Below the pieces are notes generated by a model. It was not told the DNA's origin and ran no database searches. It worked only from the letters and a program-made list of their open reading frames with translations. Shown here piece by piece: positions 1-8,711 of a DNA stretch of 64,000 nt. The stretch is from Actinacidiphila yanglinensis (GTDB lineage: Bacteria > Actinomycetota > Actinomycetes > Streptomycetales > Streptomycetaceae). The stretch covers positions 744,001 through 808,000 of the forward strand of contig NZ_FNVU01000001.1 of assembly GCF_900107965.1 (NCBI RefSeq), given 5' to 3'. Within the stretch, counting starts at the first letter, position 1. Each line of letters starts with the position of its first letter. The translations under genes and the position numbers were made by a program.

Positions 1-457
1 GGGCGTTGAGTTCGTCGGCGATGATCTCGAACGCGCGCTGCCAGGGGACGGCTTCGTACCGTTCGGCGCCTTCGGGCAGGTACATCGGCTGGGTGATCCG
101 GCCCTGCTGGCCGAGCCAGTAGCCGCTGCGCCGGGCGAGGTCGGCGACGGGATGCGCGGCGAAGAAGTCGGGGGTGACGCGGCGCAGCGTGGCTTCCTCG
201 GCGACGGCCTTGGCGCCGTTCTCGCAGAACTCGAAGGTGTGCCGGTGCTCCCCCTCGGGCCAGGCGCACCCGGGGCAGTCGAAGCCGTTCTTCTGGTTCA
301 CCCTCAGCAGGGTCAACGCGGTCCTGCGCGCGCCCATCTGCGCTTCGGCGATCTTCATGCTCTGCGCGACCGCGGGCAGCCCCGCGGCGGCATGCTTCGG
401 CGCGCTGACATCCGGCGCGTCCTGAACGGGGTCACCAGTGGGGGGCTTCTTCGCCAT
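1..457 (-). CDS. FdhF/YdeP-family molybdopterin oxidoreductase (5' end only)
   Basis: This gene runs leftward off the window edge, so only about the first 152 residues are present. The protein begins MAKKPPTGDP. It contains CPGCAWPEG and later GYWLGQQGRITQPMYL and a stretch like 'YEAVPWQRAFEIIADEL', which match the N-terminus of YdeP/FdhF-like molybdopterin-dependent oxidoreductases. That family resembles formate dehydrogenase alpha subunits and carries bis-MGD. The substrate cannot be told from this fragment. The ATG at 455-457 is the only good start and gives the family's usual N-terminus. The gene is divergent from polA, with about 267 bp between the starts. Confidence 0.75.
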   Translation of the reverse strand, partial: MAKKPPTGDPVQDAPDVSAPKHAAAGLPAVAQSMKIAEAQMGARRTALTLLRVNQKNGFDCPGCAWPEGEHRHTFEFCENGAKAVAEEATLRRVTPDFFAAHPVADLARRSGYWLGQQGRITQPMYLPEGAERYEAVPWQRAFEIIADELNA

Positions 458-724
458 GTCCCTGATCCTGCCACCCTTCTCGCGCCTCCGGCCCACCTCT
501 GTGGGCACGAACACGCCCCCGCCCCACCCGTGGTGGCCGGCGGGCCGAAGGGGGCGCCGGTGTCGAAAGGTGGGGGCTCCTCCCGGGCGAAGCTCCGGGG
601 GAACGCGGAGGCCCTGAGGAACGAAGGGCTGAGCATGATCGACTGTCGATACCGGGTCCAAGCCCCCGGAGGAGAGCCGGCGGCGGGAAAAGGGAATGTC
701 GGTGGCCCGTGGGAGGATCGTCGG
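458..724. other. Divergent intergenic region between oxidoreductase and polA
   Basis: This 267-bp gap must hold the promoters of both divergent genes. It has no convincing coding sequence. The only clear signal is the polA ribosome binding site GGGAGG at 711-716. I could not identify confident -35/-10 pairs. Confidence 0.4.
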
Positions 725-3442
725 GTGGCTGAGAAAGTATCCGGATCGAAGAAGACGACCGACCGACCCAGGCTGATGCTGCTCGACGGGCATTCGCTGG
801 CATACCGGGCGTTCTACGCGCTGCCCGTGGAGAACTTCAACACGGTCACGGGCCAGCCGACGAACGCGGTGTACGGGTTCACGTCGATGCTGGCGAACAC
901 GTTGCGCGACGAAGCGCCCACGCATCTCGCGGTGGCGTTCGACGTGTCGCGCAAGACCTGGCGGTCGGAGGAGTTCCCGGAGTACAAGGCGACGCGGTCG
1001 AAGACGCCGGACGAGTTCGGGTCGCAGCTGGCGCTGATCGGGGAGCTGCTGGACGCGATGGTCGTGCCGCGGTTCGCGGTCGAGGGCTTCGAGGCCGACG
1101 ACGTGATCGCGACGCTGGCCACGCAGGCGGAGGCGCTGGGGTACGAGGTGCTGATCGTCACCGGCGACCGGGACTCGTTCCAGCTGGTGTCGGAGCACGT
1201 CACGGTGCTGTATCCGACGAAGGGCGTCTCGGAGCTGACGCGGTACACCCCGGCGAAGGTCGAGGAGAGGTACGGCCTGACACCCAGGCAGTACCCGGAC
1301 TTCGCGGCGCTGCGCGGCGACCCGTCGGACAACCTGCCGGGGATCCCGGGGGTGGGGGAGAAGACCGCGGCGAAGTGGATCACCCAGTTCGGCTCGTTCG
1401 AGGAGTTGTGCGAGCGGGTCGACGAGGTGAAGGGCAAGGCGGGGGACAACCTGCGCGCGCACCTGGACGCGGTGAAGCTGAACCGGCGGCTGACCGAGAT
1501 GGTGCGGGACGTGGCGTTGCCCGCGCGCGCCGAGCAGTTGGGGCGGGAGCCGTACGACCGCGAGGCGTTGGGCCAGGTGCTGGACGCGCTGGAGTTCCGC
1601 AACCCGAACTTCCGGGAGCGGCTGTTCGCGGCCGACCCGGGGGCGGCGGCGGAGGAGGCGGAGATCGCCGAGGGTGTGGCCGTGGAGGGCACGGTGCTGT
1701 CGGCGGGTGAGCTGCCGGGCTGGCTGGAGGCGCGGGGCGCGGGCCCGGTGGGGCTGGCGAGTGTGGACACCTGGGCGCTGGGTTCCGGCAGCGTCACCCA
1801 GGTTGCGCTGGCCGACGCCGAGGATGCGGCGTGGTTCGACCCGACGCAGCTGGACGAGGCCGACGAGAAGGCGTTCGCGGCGTGGCTGGCCGACCCGGAG
1901 CGCGCCAAGGTGGTGCACCACGCGAAGAACGCGATGCGGGTCTTCGCGGAGCACGGCTGGCGGCTGTCGGGGGTGTCGATGGACACGGCGCTGGCGGCGT
2001 ACCTGATCAAGCCGGGCCGCCGGTCGTTCGCGCTCGACGTGCTGTCGGTGGAGTACCTGGGCCGTGAGCTGGCCCCGGCCGCGGCGGACAGCGGCCAGTT
2101 GGCCTTCGGCGAGGAGGACGACGGGGAGGCGGCCGCCGCGGCGGCGCTGATGGTGCAGGCGCGCACCGTGCTGGATCTGGGCGACGTGTTCGGGCAGCGG
2201 CTGCCGGAGGTGGGCGCGGCGGAACTGCTGCACGACGTGGAGCTGCCGACCTCGGCGCTGCTGGCGAAGATGGAGCGGGCCGGGATCGCCGCGGACCGGG
2301 CGCATCTGGAGGGGCTGGAGGAGCAGTTCGCCGGTGCGGTGCGGCACGCGGTGGAGGAGGCGCACGCCTCGGTGGGCCACGAGTTCAACCTCGGTTCGCC
2401 CAAGCAGCTCCAGGAGGTGCTCTTCGGCGAGCTGGGCCTGCCCAGGACGAAGAAGACGAAGACCGGTTACACCACGGACGCCGACGCGCTGGCGTGGCTG
2501 GCCGCGCAGACCGACCACGAGCTGCCGGTGATCATGCTGCGGCACCGCGAGCAGGCGAAGCTGCGGGTCACCGTGGAGGGCCTGGTCAAGACGATCGCGC
2601 CCGAGGGCCGTATCCACACCACCTTCAGCCAGATCGTCGCGGCCACCGGCCGGCTGTCGTCCACCGACCCCAACCTGCAGAACGTGCCGGTGCGGACCGA
2701 CGAGGGCCGGGCGATCCGCCGGGGCTTCGTCGTCGGCGAGGGGTACGAATCGCTGCTCACCGCGGACTACAGCCAGATCGAACTGCGGGTGATGGCGCAC
2801 CTGTCGGAGGACGACGGCCTGATCGCCGCGTTCACCTCCGGTGAGGACCTGCACACCACGGTGGGCTCGCACGTGTTCTCCGTGCAGCGGGACGAGGTCG
2901 ACGCGGAGATGCGCCGCAAGATCAAGGCGATGTCCTACGGCCTGGCGTACGGCCTGTCGGCGTTCGGGCTGTCCCAGCAGCTCGGGATCGAGGCGGCCGA
3001 GGCGCGGGCGTTGATGGAGACGTACTTCGAGCGCTTCGGCGGGGTGCGCGACTATCTGCGGCGTGCGGTGGAGGAGGCCCGCGGCACCGGGTACACCGAG
3101 ACGCTGCTCGGGCGGCGCCGCTACCTGCCCGACCTCACCAGTGACAACCGGCAGCGCCGGGAGATGGCCGAGCGGATGGCGCTCAACGCGCCGATCCAGG
3201 GGTCGGCCGCGGACATCGTGAAGATCGCGATGCTGCGGGTCGACGAGGCCCTCGTCGAGCAGGGGCTCCGTTCCCGGATGCTGCTGCAGGTGCACGACGA
3301 GATCGTGCTGGAGGTGGCTCCGGGGGAGCGGGAGCAGGTCGAGGAGTTGGTGCGGCACGAGATGTCGCACGCGTATCCGCTGCGCGCGCCGCTGGATGTG
3401 TCCGTGGGGGTGGGGACGGACTGGGAGTCCGCGGCGCACTAG
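725..3442 (+). CDS. polA: DNA polymerase I
   Basis: The product (905 aa) is a family A DNA polymerase for gap filling in repair and Okazaki fragment maturation. An N-terminal 5'-3' exonuclease (about residues 15-290, with DGHSLAYRAF and LRGDPSDNLPGIPGVGEKTA) is followed by a degenerate 3'-5' exonuclease domain and the polymerase domain (about 500-905). Motif A is DYSQIELR near residue 680, motif B is RRKIKAMSYGLAYG, and motif C is QVHDEIVLE near residue 857. The proofreading domain has VDTWAL where an active enzyme has D-x-E, so it is probably inactive, as in other actinobacterial PolA. The frame is open far upstream. The GTG at 725 is chosen because GGGAGG lies 8 nt before it and the length then fits the family. 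Confidence 0.97.
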   Translation: MAEKVSGSKKTTDRPRLMLLDGHSLAYRAFYALPVENFNTVTGQPTNAVYGFTSMLANTLRDEAPTHLAVAFDVSRKTWRSEEFPEYKATRSKTPDEFGSQLALIGELLDAMVVPRFAVEGFEADDVIATLATQAEALGYEVLIVTGDRDSFQLVSEHVTVLYPTKGVSELTRYTPAKVEERYGLTPRQYPDFAALRGDPSDNLPGIPGVGEKTAAKWITQFGSFEELCERVDEVKGKAGDNLRAHLDAVKLNRRLTEMVRDVALPARAEQLGREPYDREALGQVLDALEFRNPNFRERLFAADPGAAAEEAEIAEGVAVEGTVLSAGELPGWLEARGAGPVGLASVDTWALGSGSVTQVALADAEDAAWFDPTQLDEADEKAFAAWLADPERAKVVHHAKNAMRVFAEHGWRLSGVSMDTALAAYLIKPGRRSFALDVLSVEYLGRELAPAAADSGQLAFGEEDDGEAAAAAALMVQARTVLDLGDVFGQRLPEVGAAELLHDVELPTSALLAKMERAGIAADRAHLEGLEEQFAGAVRHAVEEAHASVGHEFNLGSPKQLQEVLFGELGLPRTKKTKTGYTTDADALAWLAAQTDHELPVIMLRHREQAKLRVTVEGLVKTIAPEGRIHTTFSQIVAATGRLSSTDPNLQNVPVRTDEGRAIRRGFVVGEGYESLLTADYSQIELRVMAHLSEDDGLIAAFTSGEDLHTTVGSHVFSVQRDEVDAEMRRKIKAMSYGLAYGLSAFGLSQQLGIEAAEARALMETYFERFGGVRDYLRRAVEEARGTGYTETLLGRRRYLPDLTSDNRQRREMAERMALNAPIQGSAADIVKIAMLRVDEALVEQGLRSRMLLQVHDEIVLEVAPGEREQVEELVRHEMSHAYPLRAPLDVSVGVGTDWESAAH

Positions 3443-3783
3443 GGGGCCCCTGACCCCCGGGGTTCCCCGTTCTGCCGGTTGAGGGACCACCTGTCGGTGG
3501 GTGGTTGCCCGCGCAGTTCTCCCCCAGCCTGGCGGCTGGGTGGTGCCCCCACGCGCCCCTGGTAGGTGCGGCTCCTTCCGTGAGAAGAGGGCCGCCGGCC
3601 AGGGGCGGGCGGCCGTGCTTCCGTGGGGCGCTCTGAATACGGGGCGAACGAGGGGTTAATCGGGCGGGTTCGTACCCTGTGGATCGTCGAGGGGCTGTAG
3701 TCGGGGGGCTGAAGTTGCCGTAGGGTCATCCGAGTTGCGGCGCAGGAACGGGCCCGCACGTCGTTTTCGGGAGGGGCGCCGAT
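3443..3783. repeat. Intergenic region with a copy of the dispersed inverted-repeat family
   Basis: This 341-bp gap holds a copy of a repeat also seen near 11.5, 31.9 and 49.6 kb. The shared block 'GCCGGTTGAGGGACCACCTG' starts near 3475. It is followed by GCGCAGTT and GCGCCCCTGG (3511-3562), split by a palindromic insert CCCCCAGCC...GGCTGGG. No gene is supported. TAGGGT at 3721-3726 could be a -10 box for the next gene, but its -35 is weak. Confidence 0.6.
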
Positions 3784-5046
3784 ATGTCAGCGCGGCGATA
3801 CGGCAGCAGCAGGAAGGTCCGCAGGGGAGTGGCGGGGACCGCGGTGGCAGCCGCGGCGATGGCCGCGTTGGGTGCCTCGCAGGCGCCCGGTTTCCTGCCG
3901 GTGGCCCACGCGGCGACGCAGGACCAGCAGCAGGCCCAGTCGGCCGCGCCGCCGGACAGTTCCATCGACGGCGACTCCCCGTACGTCACGGCGCTCCCCC
4001 CGCTCAACAGCCCGGCGGGTCCGCTCGCGCCGACCCCCGGCACCGGCAGCGACACCAGCGTGACGGTTCCCGGTGGCGGTGCGAGCCTGCCGACGACGGT
4101 GCTCGCGGCGTACGAGCGGGCGCAGTCGTCGGTCGGGCAGACCGACCCGGGCTGCCACCTGCCGTGGCAACTGCTCGCCGCGATAGGCCAGGTGGAGTCC
4201 GGCCAGGCACGTGGCGGCGCGGTCGACGCGAACGGCACCACGTACAAGCCGATCCTCGGCCCGGTGCTCAACGGGAACGGCTTCGCGAACATCAGCGACA
4301 CCGACAACGGCCAGTACGACGGCGACCCGGTGCACGACCGGGCGGTCGGCCCGATGCAGTTCATCCCGTCCACGTGGCGCACGTGGGGCGCGGACGGCAA
4401 CGGCGACGGGGTGAAGGACCCGAACAACGTCTACGACGCCGCGCTCGCGGCGGCGCACTACCTGTGCGCGGACGGGCGGGACCTGGCGGTGCCCGCCGAC
4501 ATGGACCGGGCGATCCTGGGCTACAACCACTCGCAGGACTACCTGAACCTCGTCATGTCCTGGTACGAGCACTTCCGGCAGGGCGGCGCGGTCTCGGTGC
4601 CGGACCGTTCCGGCAGCGTCGGGCCCGGGATCAAGCCGCCGGCGGTGACCCCGGCGAGCCCGAACCCGACGCCCTCGGGGACCGCTTCGCCGACGCCGTC
4701 CCCGACGAAGAGCGTCAGCGGGAGCGTCGGGCCGACGTCGCCCGGCGGTTCCTCCAGCCCGACCTCCAGCCCCACCGGCGGCCAGCCGACGACCCCGCCG
4801 TCCGGGGACCCGACGACGACCCCGCCCACCACGCCGCCCAGCGACGACCCGACCACTCCCGGCTGCCCGACGGACTCCACGACGCCGACGCCCACGGACT
4901 CCGGGACCGCCACGCCGACGCCCACGGACTCGGGCACCACCTCGCCGACGCCCGACCCCTGCGACACCAGCGGTACGACGACGCCGACCCCCGACCCGAC
5001 CGACACGGCGGGCGCGGCCACGGGCGCGGGCCTCTCCTCCTCCTGA
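3784..5046 (+). CDS. Secreted lytic transglycosylase-domain protein
   Basis: The 420-residue product has an Arg-rich N-terminus, a hydrophobic stretch and AHA cleavage-like residues near position 45, so it is exported. Residues about 100-270 form a lysozyme-like (SLT, MltB-type) fold: AIGQVESGQARGG holds the likely catalytic Glu, and GPMQFIPSTWRTWG is typical of this family, which cleaves peptidoglycan glycan strands. The last 130 residues are a Pro/Ser/Thr-rich tail with repeated TPTPTDSG-like units and a C...C pair (GCPTDS, DPCDTS). The tail is probably a cell-wall spanning or glycosylated stalk. The ATG at 3784 follows GGGAGGGG. Confidence 0.85.
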   Translation: MSARRYGSSRKVRRGVAGTAVAAAAMAALGASQAPGFLPVAHAATQDQQQAQSAAPPDSSIDGDSPYVTALPPLNSPAGPLAPTPGTGSDTSVTVPGGGASLPTTVLAAYERAQSSVGQTDPGCHLPWQLLAAIGQVESGQARGGAVDANGTTYKPILGPVLNGNGFANISDTDNGQYDGDPVHDRAVGPMQFIPSTWRTWGADGNGDGVKDPNNVYDAALAAAHYLCADGRDLAVPADMDRAILGYNHSQDYLNLVMSWYEHFRQGGAVSVPDRSGSVGPGIKPPAVTPASPNPTPSGTASPTPSPTKSVSGSVGPTSPGGSSSPTSSPTGGQPTTPPSGDPTTTPPTTPPSDDPTTPGCPTDSTTPTPTDSGTATPTPTDSGTTSPTPDPCDTSGTTTPTPDPTDTAGAATGAGLSSS

Positions 5047-5097
5047 CGGAGCGGGCGGGCCCGCCTTGGCGGCGGCCCGCCCGTCCGCGAAGTCCCG

Positions 5098-7590
5098 CTA
5101 CTTGCGCGGCCGCACCGCGCGGGTGGGCCGCGCGGTGGACGGGTCCTCCGGCCACGGGTGCCGCGGGTAGCGCCCGCGCAGCTCGGCCCGGACCGCCCGG
5201 TAGCCCTCGCGCCAGAAGGACGCGAGGTCGGCCGTCACGGCGGCCGGGCGCCCGGCGGGGGAGAGCAGGTGCACCACGACGGGCACGCCCGCCACGCGCG
5301 GGGTCTCCCGCAGCCCGAACAACTCCTGGAGCTTGACGGCGAGTACGGGCTGCTCGCCGCTGTAGTCGACGCGGATCCGGGACCCGGTCGGGACCTCGAT
5401 CCGCTCCGGCACCAGCTCGGCGAAGCGGGCCGCCTCACCGGTGGCCCACGGCAGCAGGCGGTTCAACGCGGCGCCGGCGTCGATGCGTTGGAGGTCGGCG
5501 CGGCGCCGGGCGGAGGCCAGTTCGGGGCCGAGCCATTCGGGGGCCCGCGCGAGCAGCGCCTCCTCGGCGACGTCCGGCCAGGCGCCGCCCAGCACGCGGT
5601 GGGCGAACGCCATCCGCTGCCGCAGCTCTCCCGCCTCCCGTGACCAGCGCAGCAGCCCGGTGCCCTCGGCGCGCAGGCCCTCCAGCAGCGCGTCACCCAG
5701 GGCCGCCGGGTCGGGGCGACGCAGCGGCGCGGTGCCCAACTCGACGGCGCCCAGGCGTTCCACCGTGCGCGCGACCACGTCGCCGTCCCGCCAGCGCACC
5801 TCCTGGTAGCTCTCCAGGGCGTGGCCGGCCGCCTCGCGGGCGATGTCCTCGTCGACGACGGCCGCCACCCGCACCCGGGCGCTGGCCCGTCCCGCGCCCC
5901 GGTCGGCGACGGCGACCGCGATCCACTCGGCCTCGCCGACCGTGCCGGAGACCTCCGCGGCGGTGCCGCCGACCATGAGGTAGGCGCCCGGTCCGCGCCG
6001 CCGGGCCACCCGTTCGGGGAAGGCCAGGGCAGCGACGAGCCCGGCCACCGCGTCATCGGTGAGCCGGCCGCGGCCCCCGCGGGTTCCCCCGCCGTGGTCG
6101 GTGCCGCGCAGCGCGCCCTCCAACCGGCGTGCCTCGGCGCGCCAGCGGCCGCCGTACGGGTCGCCGCCGCGCCTGGCCCGGTGCCAGGCGGCGGTCAGGT
6201 CGGAGCCGTAGGAGCCGGGCAGTTCCTCCGACAGCAGGGCGGTGACCTCCGCGGCGCGCGCGGCGCCGGCCGCGGGGGCCGCGTCGAGCAGGGCGCGGGC
6301 CAGCCGCGGGTGCAGGCCGAGCAGCGCGAGGTGCCGGCCGCGGTCGGTGGCACGGCCGTCCGGGTCGGTGGCGCCGAGCTCGTGCAGGGTGGTGCGGGCG
6401 GCAGCCAGGGCGCCGGGCGGGGGAGCGTCGAGGAGGGCGAGTCCGGTGGTGTCGGGCTCGCCCCAGCAGGCGGCCTGCAGGGCGAACGCGGTCAGGTCGG
6501 CGAGCGCGATCTCGGGTGCGGGCTGCCGCGGCAGCCGGGCGTGCTCGGCCTCGGCCCAGCAGCGGTAGACGGTGCCGGGCGCCTCCCGGCCCGCGCGGCC
6601 GGCCCGCTGCTCGGCCGCGGCCCGGGAGACCCGCACGGTGGTCAGCGCGCCGAGGCCGCGGGCGTGGTCCATGCGGGGCTCGCGGGCCAGCCCGCAGTCG
6701 ACCACGACGCGCACGCCCGGCACGGTCAGGCTGGACTCGGCCACGGACGTGGCGAGCAGGACCCGGCGGCGCTCCCCGGCCGCGAGCGCGGCGTCCTGGA
6801 CGGCGGCCGGTGCCCTCCCGTGCACCTGGAGGACGTCCACCCCGAGCCCGCCGAGCATCCCGGCCACCCGGGCGATCTCGCCTGCGCCCGGCAGGAAGCA
6901 CAGCACGTCGCCCTCCTGCTCGCCCAGCGCCCGCCGGACGGTCGCCGCCACGTGCTCCAGGAGCGCCGGGTCGACCCTCATGCCGTGCGGTGGCCGCACC
7001 GGCCGCAGCGGCGGCGTCCAGCGCACCGCCACCGGGTGCAGCACTCCCTCGGCCTCCACCACGGGGCCGTCCAGCAGTGCCGCCCAGGCCGCGGTGTCGG
7101 TCGTCGCGGAGGCCGCCACCAGCCGCAACTCCGGCCGCAGCACGGAGCGTACGTCCAGCAGGAAGGCCGTCGCGGTGTCGGCGTCGAGGTGCCGTTCGTG
7201 GCACTCGTCGAGCATCACCGTGCCGACGCCGCGCAGTTCGGGGTCGCGCTGCAACCGCTGGAGCAGCACTCCGGTGGTGACCACCTCCACCGCGGTGGAC
7301 GCCGACACCCGCCGCTCGCCGCGCACGGTGAAGCCGACGGTGCCGCCGACCTCCTCGCCGAGCAGCCACGCCATCCGCCGCGCGGCGGCGCGCGCGGCCA
7401 TCCGCCGCGGCTCGGCCACCAGGACCCGCCCGTCGAACTCGGCCGCCAGCAGCAGCGGTACGAGGGTGGTCTTCCCGGTGCCGGGCGGCGCGGCGAGCAC
7501 CGCCCGCCCGCCCTCGCGCAGCGCGGCCAGCAGCGCGGGAACCACCGGCGCGACCGGCAGGGCCAGGCCCTCGGGCCGCGGCCGGATCAC
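5098..7590 (-). CDS. hrpB: ATP-dependent helicase HrpB
   Basis: The product (830 aa) is a DEAH/RHA-type helicase. Motif I is PPGTGKTT near residue 35, motif II is DECHERH, motif III is SAT, and motif VI is QRAGRAGR. A C-terminal HrpB-specific domain ends in a basic tail. The cellular substrate of HrpB is not settled in the literature. The GTG at 7588-7590 is chosen because it overlaps the stop of the upstream methyltransferase as GTGA, and because the N-terminus MIRPRPEGLALPVAP begins where HrpB homologues begin. The two genes are thus translationally coupled on the minus strand. Confidence 0.9.
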   Translation of the reverse strand: MIRPRPEGLALPVAPVVPALLAALREGGRAVLAAPPGTGKTTLVPLLLAAEFDGRVLVAEPRRMAARAAARRMAWLLGEEVGGTVGFTVRGERRVSASTAVEVVTTGVLLQRLQRDPELRGVGTVMLDECHERHLDADTATAFLLDVRSVLRPELRLVAASATTDTAAWAALLDGPVVEAEGVLHPVAVRWTPPLRPVRPPHGMRVDPALLEHVAATVRRALGEQEGDVLCFLPGAGEIARVAGMLGGLGVDVLQVHGRAPAAVQDAALAAGERRRVLLATSVAESSLTVPGVRVVVDCGLAREPRMDHARGLGALTTVRVSRAAAEQRAGRAGREAPGTVYRCWAEAEHARLPRQPAPEIALADLTAFALQAACWGEPDTTGLALLDAPPPGALAAARTTLHELGATDPDGRATDRGRHLALLGLHPRLARALLDAAPAAGAARAAEVTALLSEELPGSYGSDLTAAWHRARRGGDPYGGRWRAEARRLEGALRGTDHGGGTRGGRGRLTDDAVAGLVAALAFPERVARRRGPGAYLMVGGTAAEVSGTVGEAEWIAVAVADRGAGRASARVRVAAVVDEDIAREAAGHALESYQEVRWRDGDVVARTVERLGAVELGTAPLRRPDPAALGDALLEGLRAEGTGLLRWSREAGELRQRMAFAHRVLGGAWPDVAEEALLARAPEWLGPELASARRRADLQRIDAGAALNRLLPWATGEAARFAELVPERIEVPTGSRIRVDYSGEQPVLAVKLQELFGLRETPRVAGVPVVVHLLSPAGRPAAVTADLASFWREGYRAVRAELRGRYPRHPWPEDPSTARPTRAVRPRK

Positions 7591-8414
7591 GGCGCGAGGC
7601 ACACGAAGATCGCCGTGCCCGGCAGCAGCCGGCCGCGCAGCGGGGACCAGCCGCCCCACTCCTGGTCGTTCCACTGCGGCCACTCCGGCTCCACCACGTC
7701 CACCAGCCGCAGTCCGGCCGCGGCGATCTCCCGCACCCGGTCGCCCAGCGTGCGGTGGTGCTCGACGTACACCGCCAGCCCCCGGTCGTCCTGCTCGACG
7801 TAGGGGGTGCGGTCGAAGTAGGAGGAGACGGCGGTCAGCCCCTCGGGGCCGGGTTCGTCGGGGAAGGCCCAGCGCACCGGGTGCGTCACGGAGAACACCC
7901 ACCTGCCGCCGGGTCGCAGCACCCGCGCCACCTCGCGGTGCACGCGCGCGGTGTCCGCGACGAAGGGCAGCGCCCCGTACGCGGAGCAGGCCAGGTCGAA
8001 GGAGTCGTCGGCGAAGGGCAGCACCCCGGCGTCGGCCTGGACCAGCGCGGGGGTGGCCGGCCCGTGCTGCCGCGGTTCCAGGTCGATGCGCCGGGCGTGC
8101 TGGAGCTGGCGGTGGGAGAGGTCCAGGGCGACCGGGCGGGCGCCCCGGGCGGCGAGCCAGCGCGAGCACTGGGCGGCGCCGGCGCCGATCTCCAGGACGT
8201 CCCGGCCCTTCAGGTCGGCGGCCGGGCCGAGCAGTCCGGCGTCCGCCTCGTCCAGCCCCTCCGGCCCCCACACGAACCGGTCGTCGCCGAGGAAGTCGCC
8301 GTGGTCGCGCTGGTAGTCGTCGGCGTTGCGGTCCCACCACCGGCGGTTGGCCCGGCTGCTCTCGGTGGTCCCCGCGGTGCGGCGGGTGGCTTCGGGTTCG
8401 GGTCCTTGGATCAT
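7587..8414 (-). CDS. Class I SAM-dependent methyltransferase
   Basis: The product (275 aa) is a Rossmann-fold methyltransferase. It has WWDRNADDYQRDHG at the N-terminus, DVLEIGAGAAQCSRWLA as motif I, and DSFDLACSAYGALPFV as the post-I region. The substrate is unknown. The frame stays open to 8507, but the ATG at 8412-8414 gives the MIQGPEPEATRR start usual for this Streptomyces family. There is no clear Shine-Dalgarno sequence before it. The gene is divergent from rpsA and overlaps hrpB by 4 nt, so the two form an operon. Confidence 0.82.
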   Translation of the reverse strand: MIQGPEPEATRRTAGTTESSRANRRWWDRNADDYQRDHGDFLGDDRFVWGPEGLDEADAGLLGPAADLKGRDVLEIGAGAAQCSRWLAARGARPVALDLSHRQLQHARRIDLEPRQHGPATPALVQADAGVLPFADDSFDLACSAYGALPFVADTARVHREVARVLRPGGRWVFSVTHPVRWAFPDEPGPEGLTAVSSYFDRTPYVEQDDRGLAVYVEHHRTLGDRVREIAAAGLRLVDVVEPEWPQWNDQEWGGWSPLRGRLLPGTAIFVCLAP

Positions 8415-8506
8415 CGCGGCTGTCGTCGTACTCTCTGAGGTGAACAGCGGGTGGTGATGTTTATGCCGGTTCGGTCGGTTATGCGCCTGCTGTGCCTCTT
8501 CGCGCA

Positions 8507-8535
8507 TTGACCGTGCCCGGCTGCCCCCGTATGCT
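8507..8535 (+). promoter_or_regulatory. Predicted HrdB-type promoter of rpsA
   Basis: TTGACC (8507-8512), a 17-nt spacer and TATGCT (8530-8535) form a near-consensus vegetative promoter. Transcription should start near 8542, giving an untranslated leader of about 170 nt before rpsA. Confidence 0.7.
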
Positions 8536-8621
8536 ACAAGTTGCGCTGCGAGCCTGCGCGCCTCAGACGGAGCAGGCCACGCTCGAACTGTTGCAGAACC
8601 CTCGGCCTAGCGGCTTCGGGC

Positions 8622-8641
8622 CCTCACGAGTGGGTGAGGGC
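8622..8641 (+). promoter_or_regulatory. Hairpin in the rpsA leader
   Basis: CCCTCAC (8622-8628) pairs perfectly with GTGAGGG (8635-8641) around a 6-nt loop, inside the predicted rpsA 5' leader. It is followed by a purine-rich AGGAAGAAAA run that could bind S1. There is no T-tract, so this is more likely a leader structure than a terminator. Confidence 0.45.
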
Positions 8642-8711
8642 GGCAGGAAGAAAACGGCTCCCGGCGTAGCAGTACCTACGACTTACTGTCCGTACCGGAG
8701 TCCTTTCCCTA

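Noticed and set aside
1674-2006. Small Arg/Trp-rich frames inside polA and other genes
   Set aside because: They are shifted readings of GC-rich codons inside well-supported genes and have no independent support.
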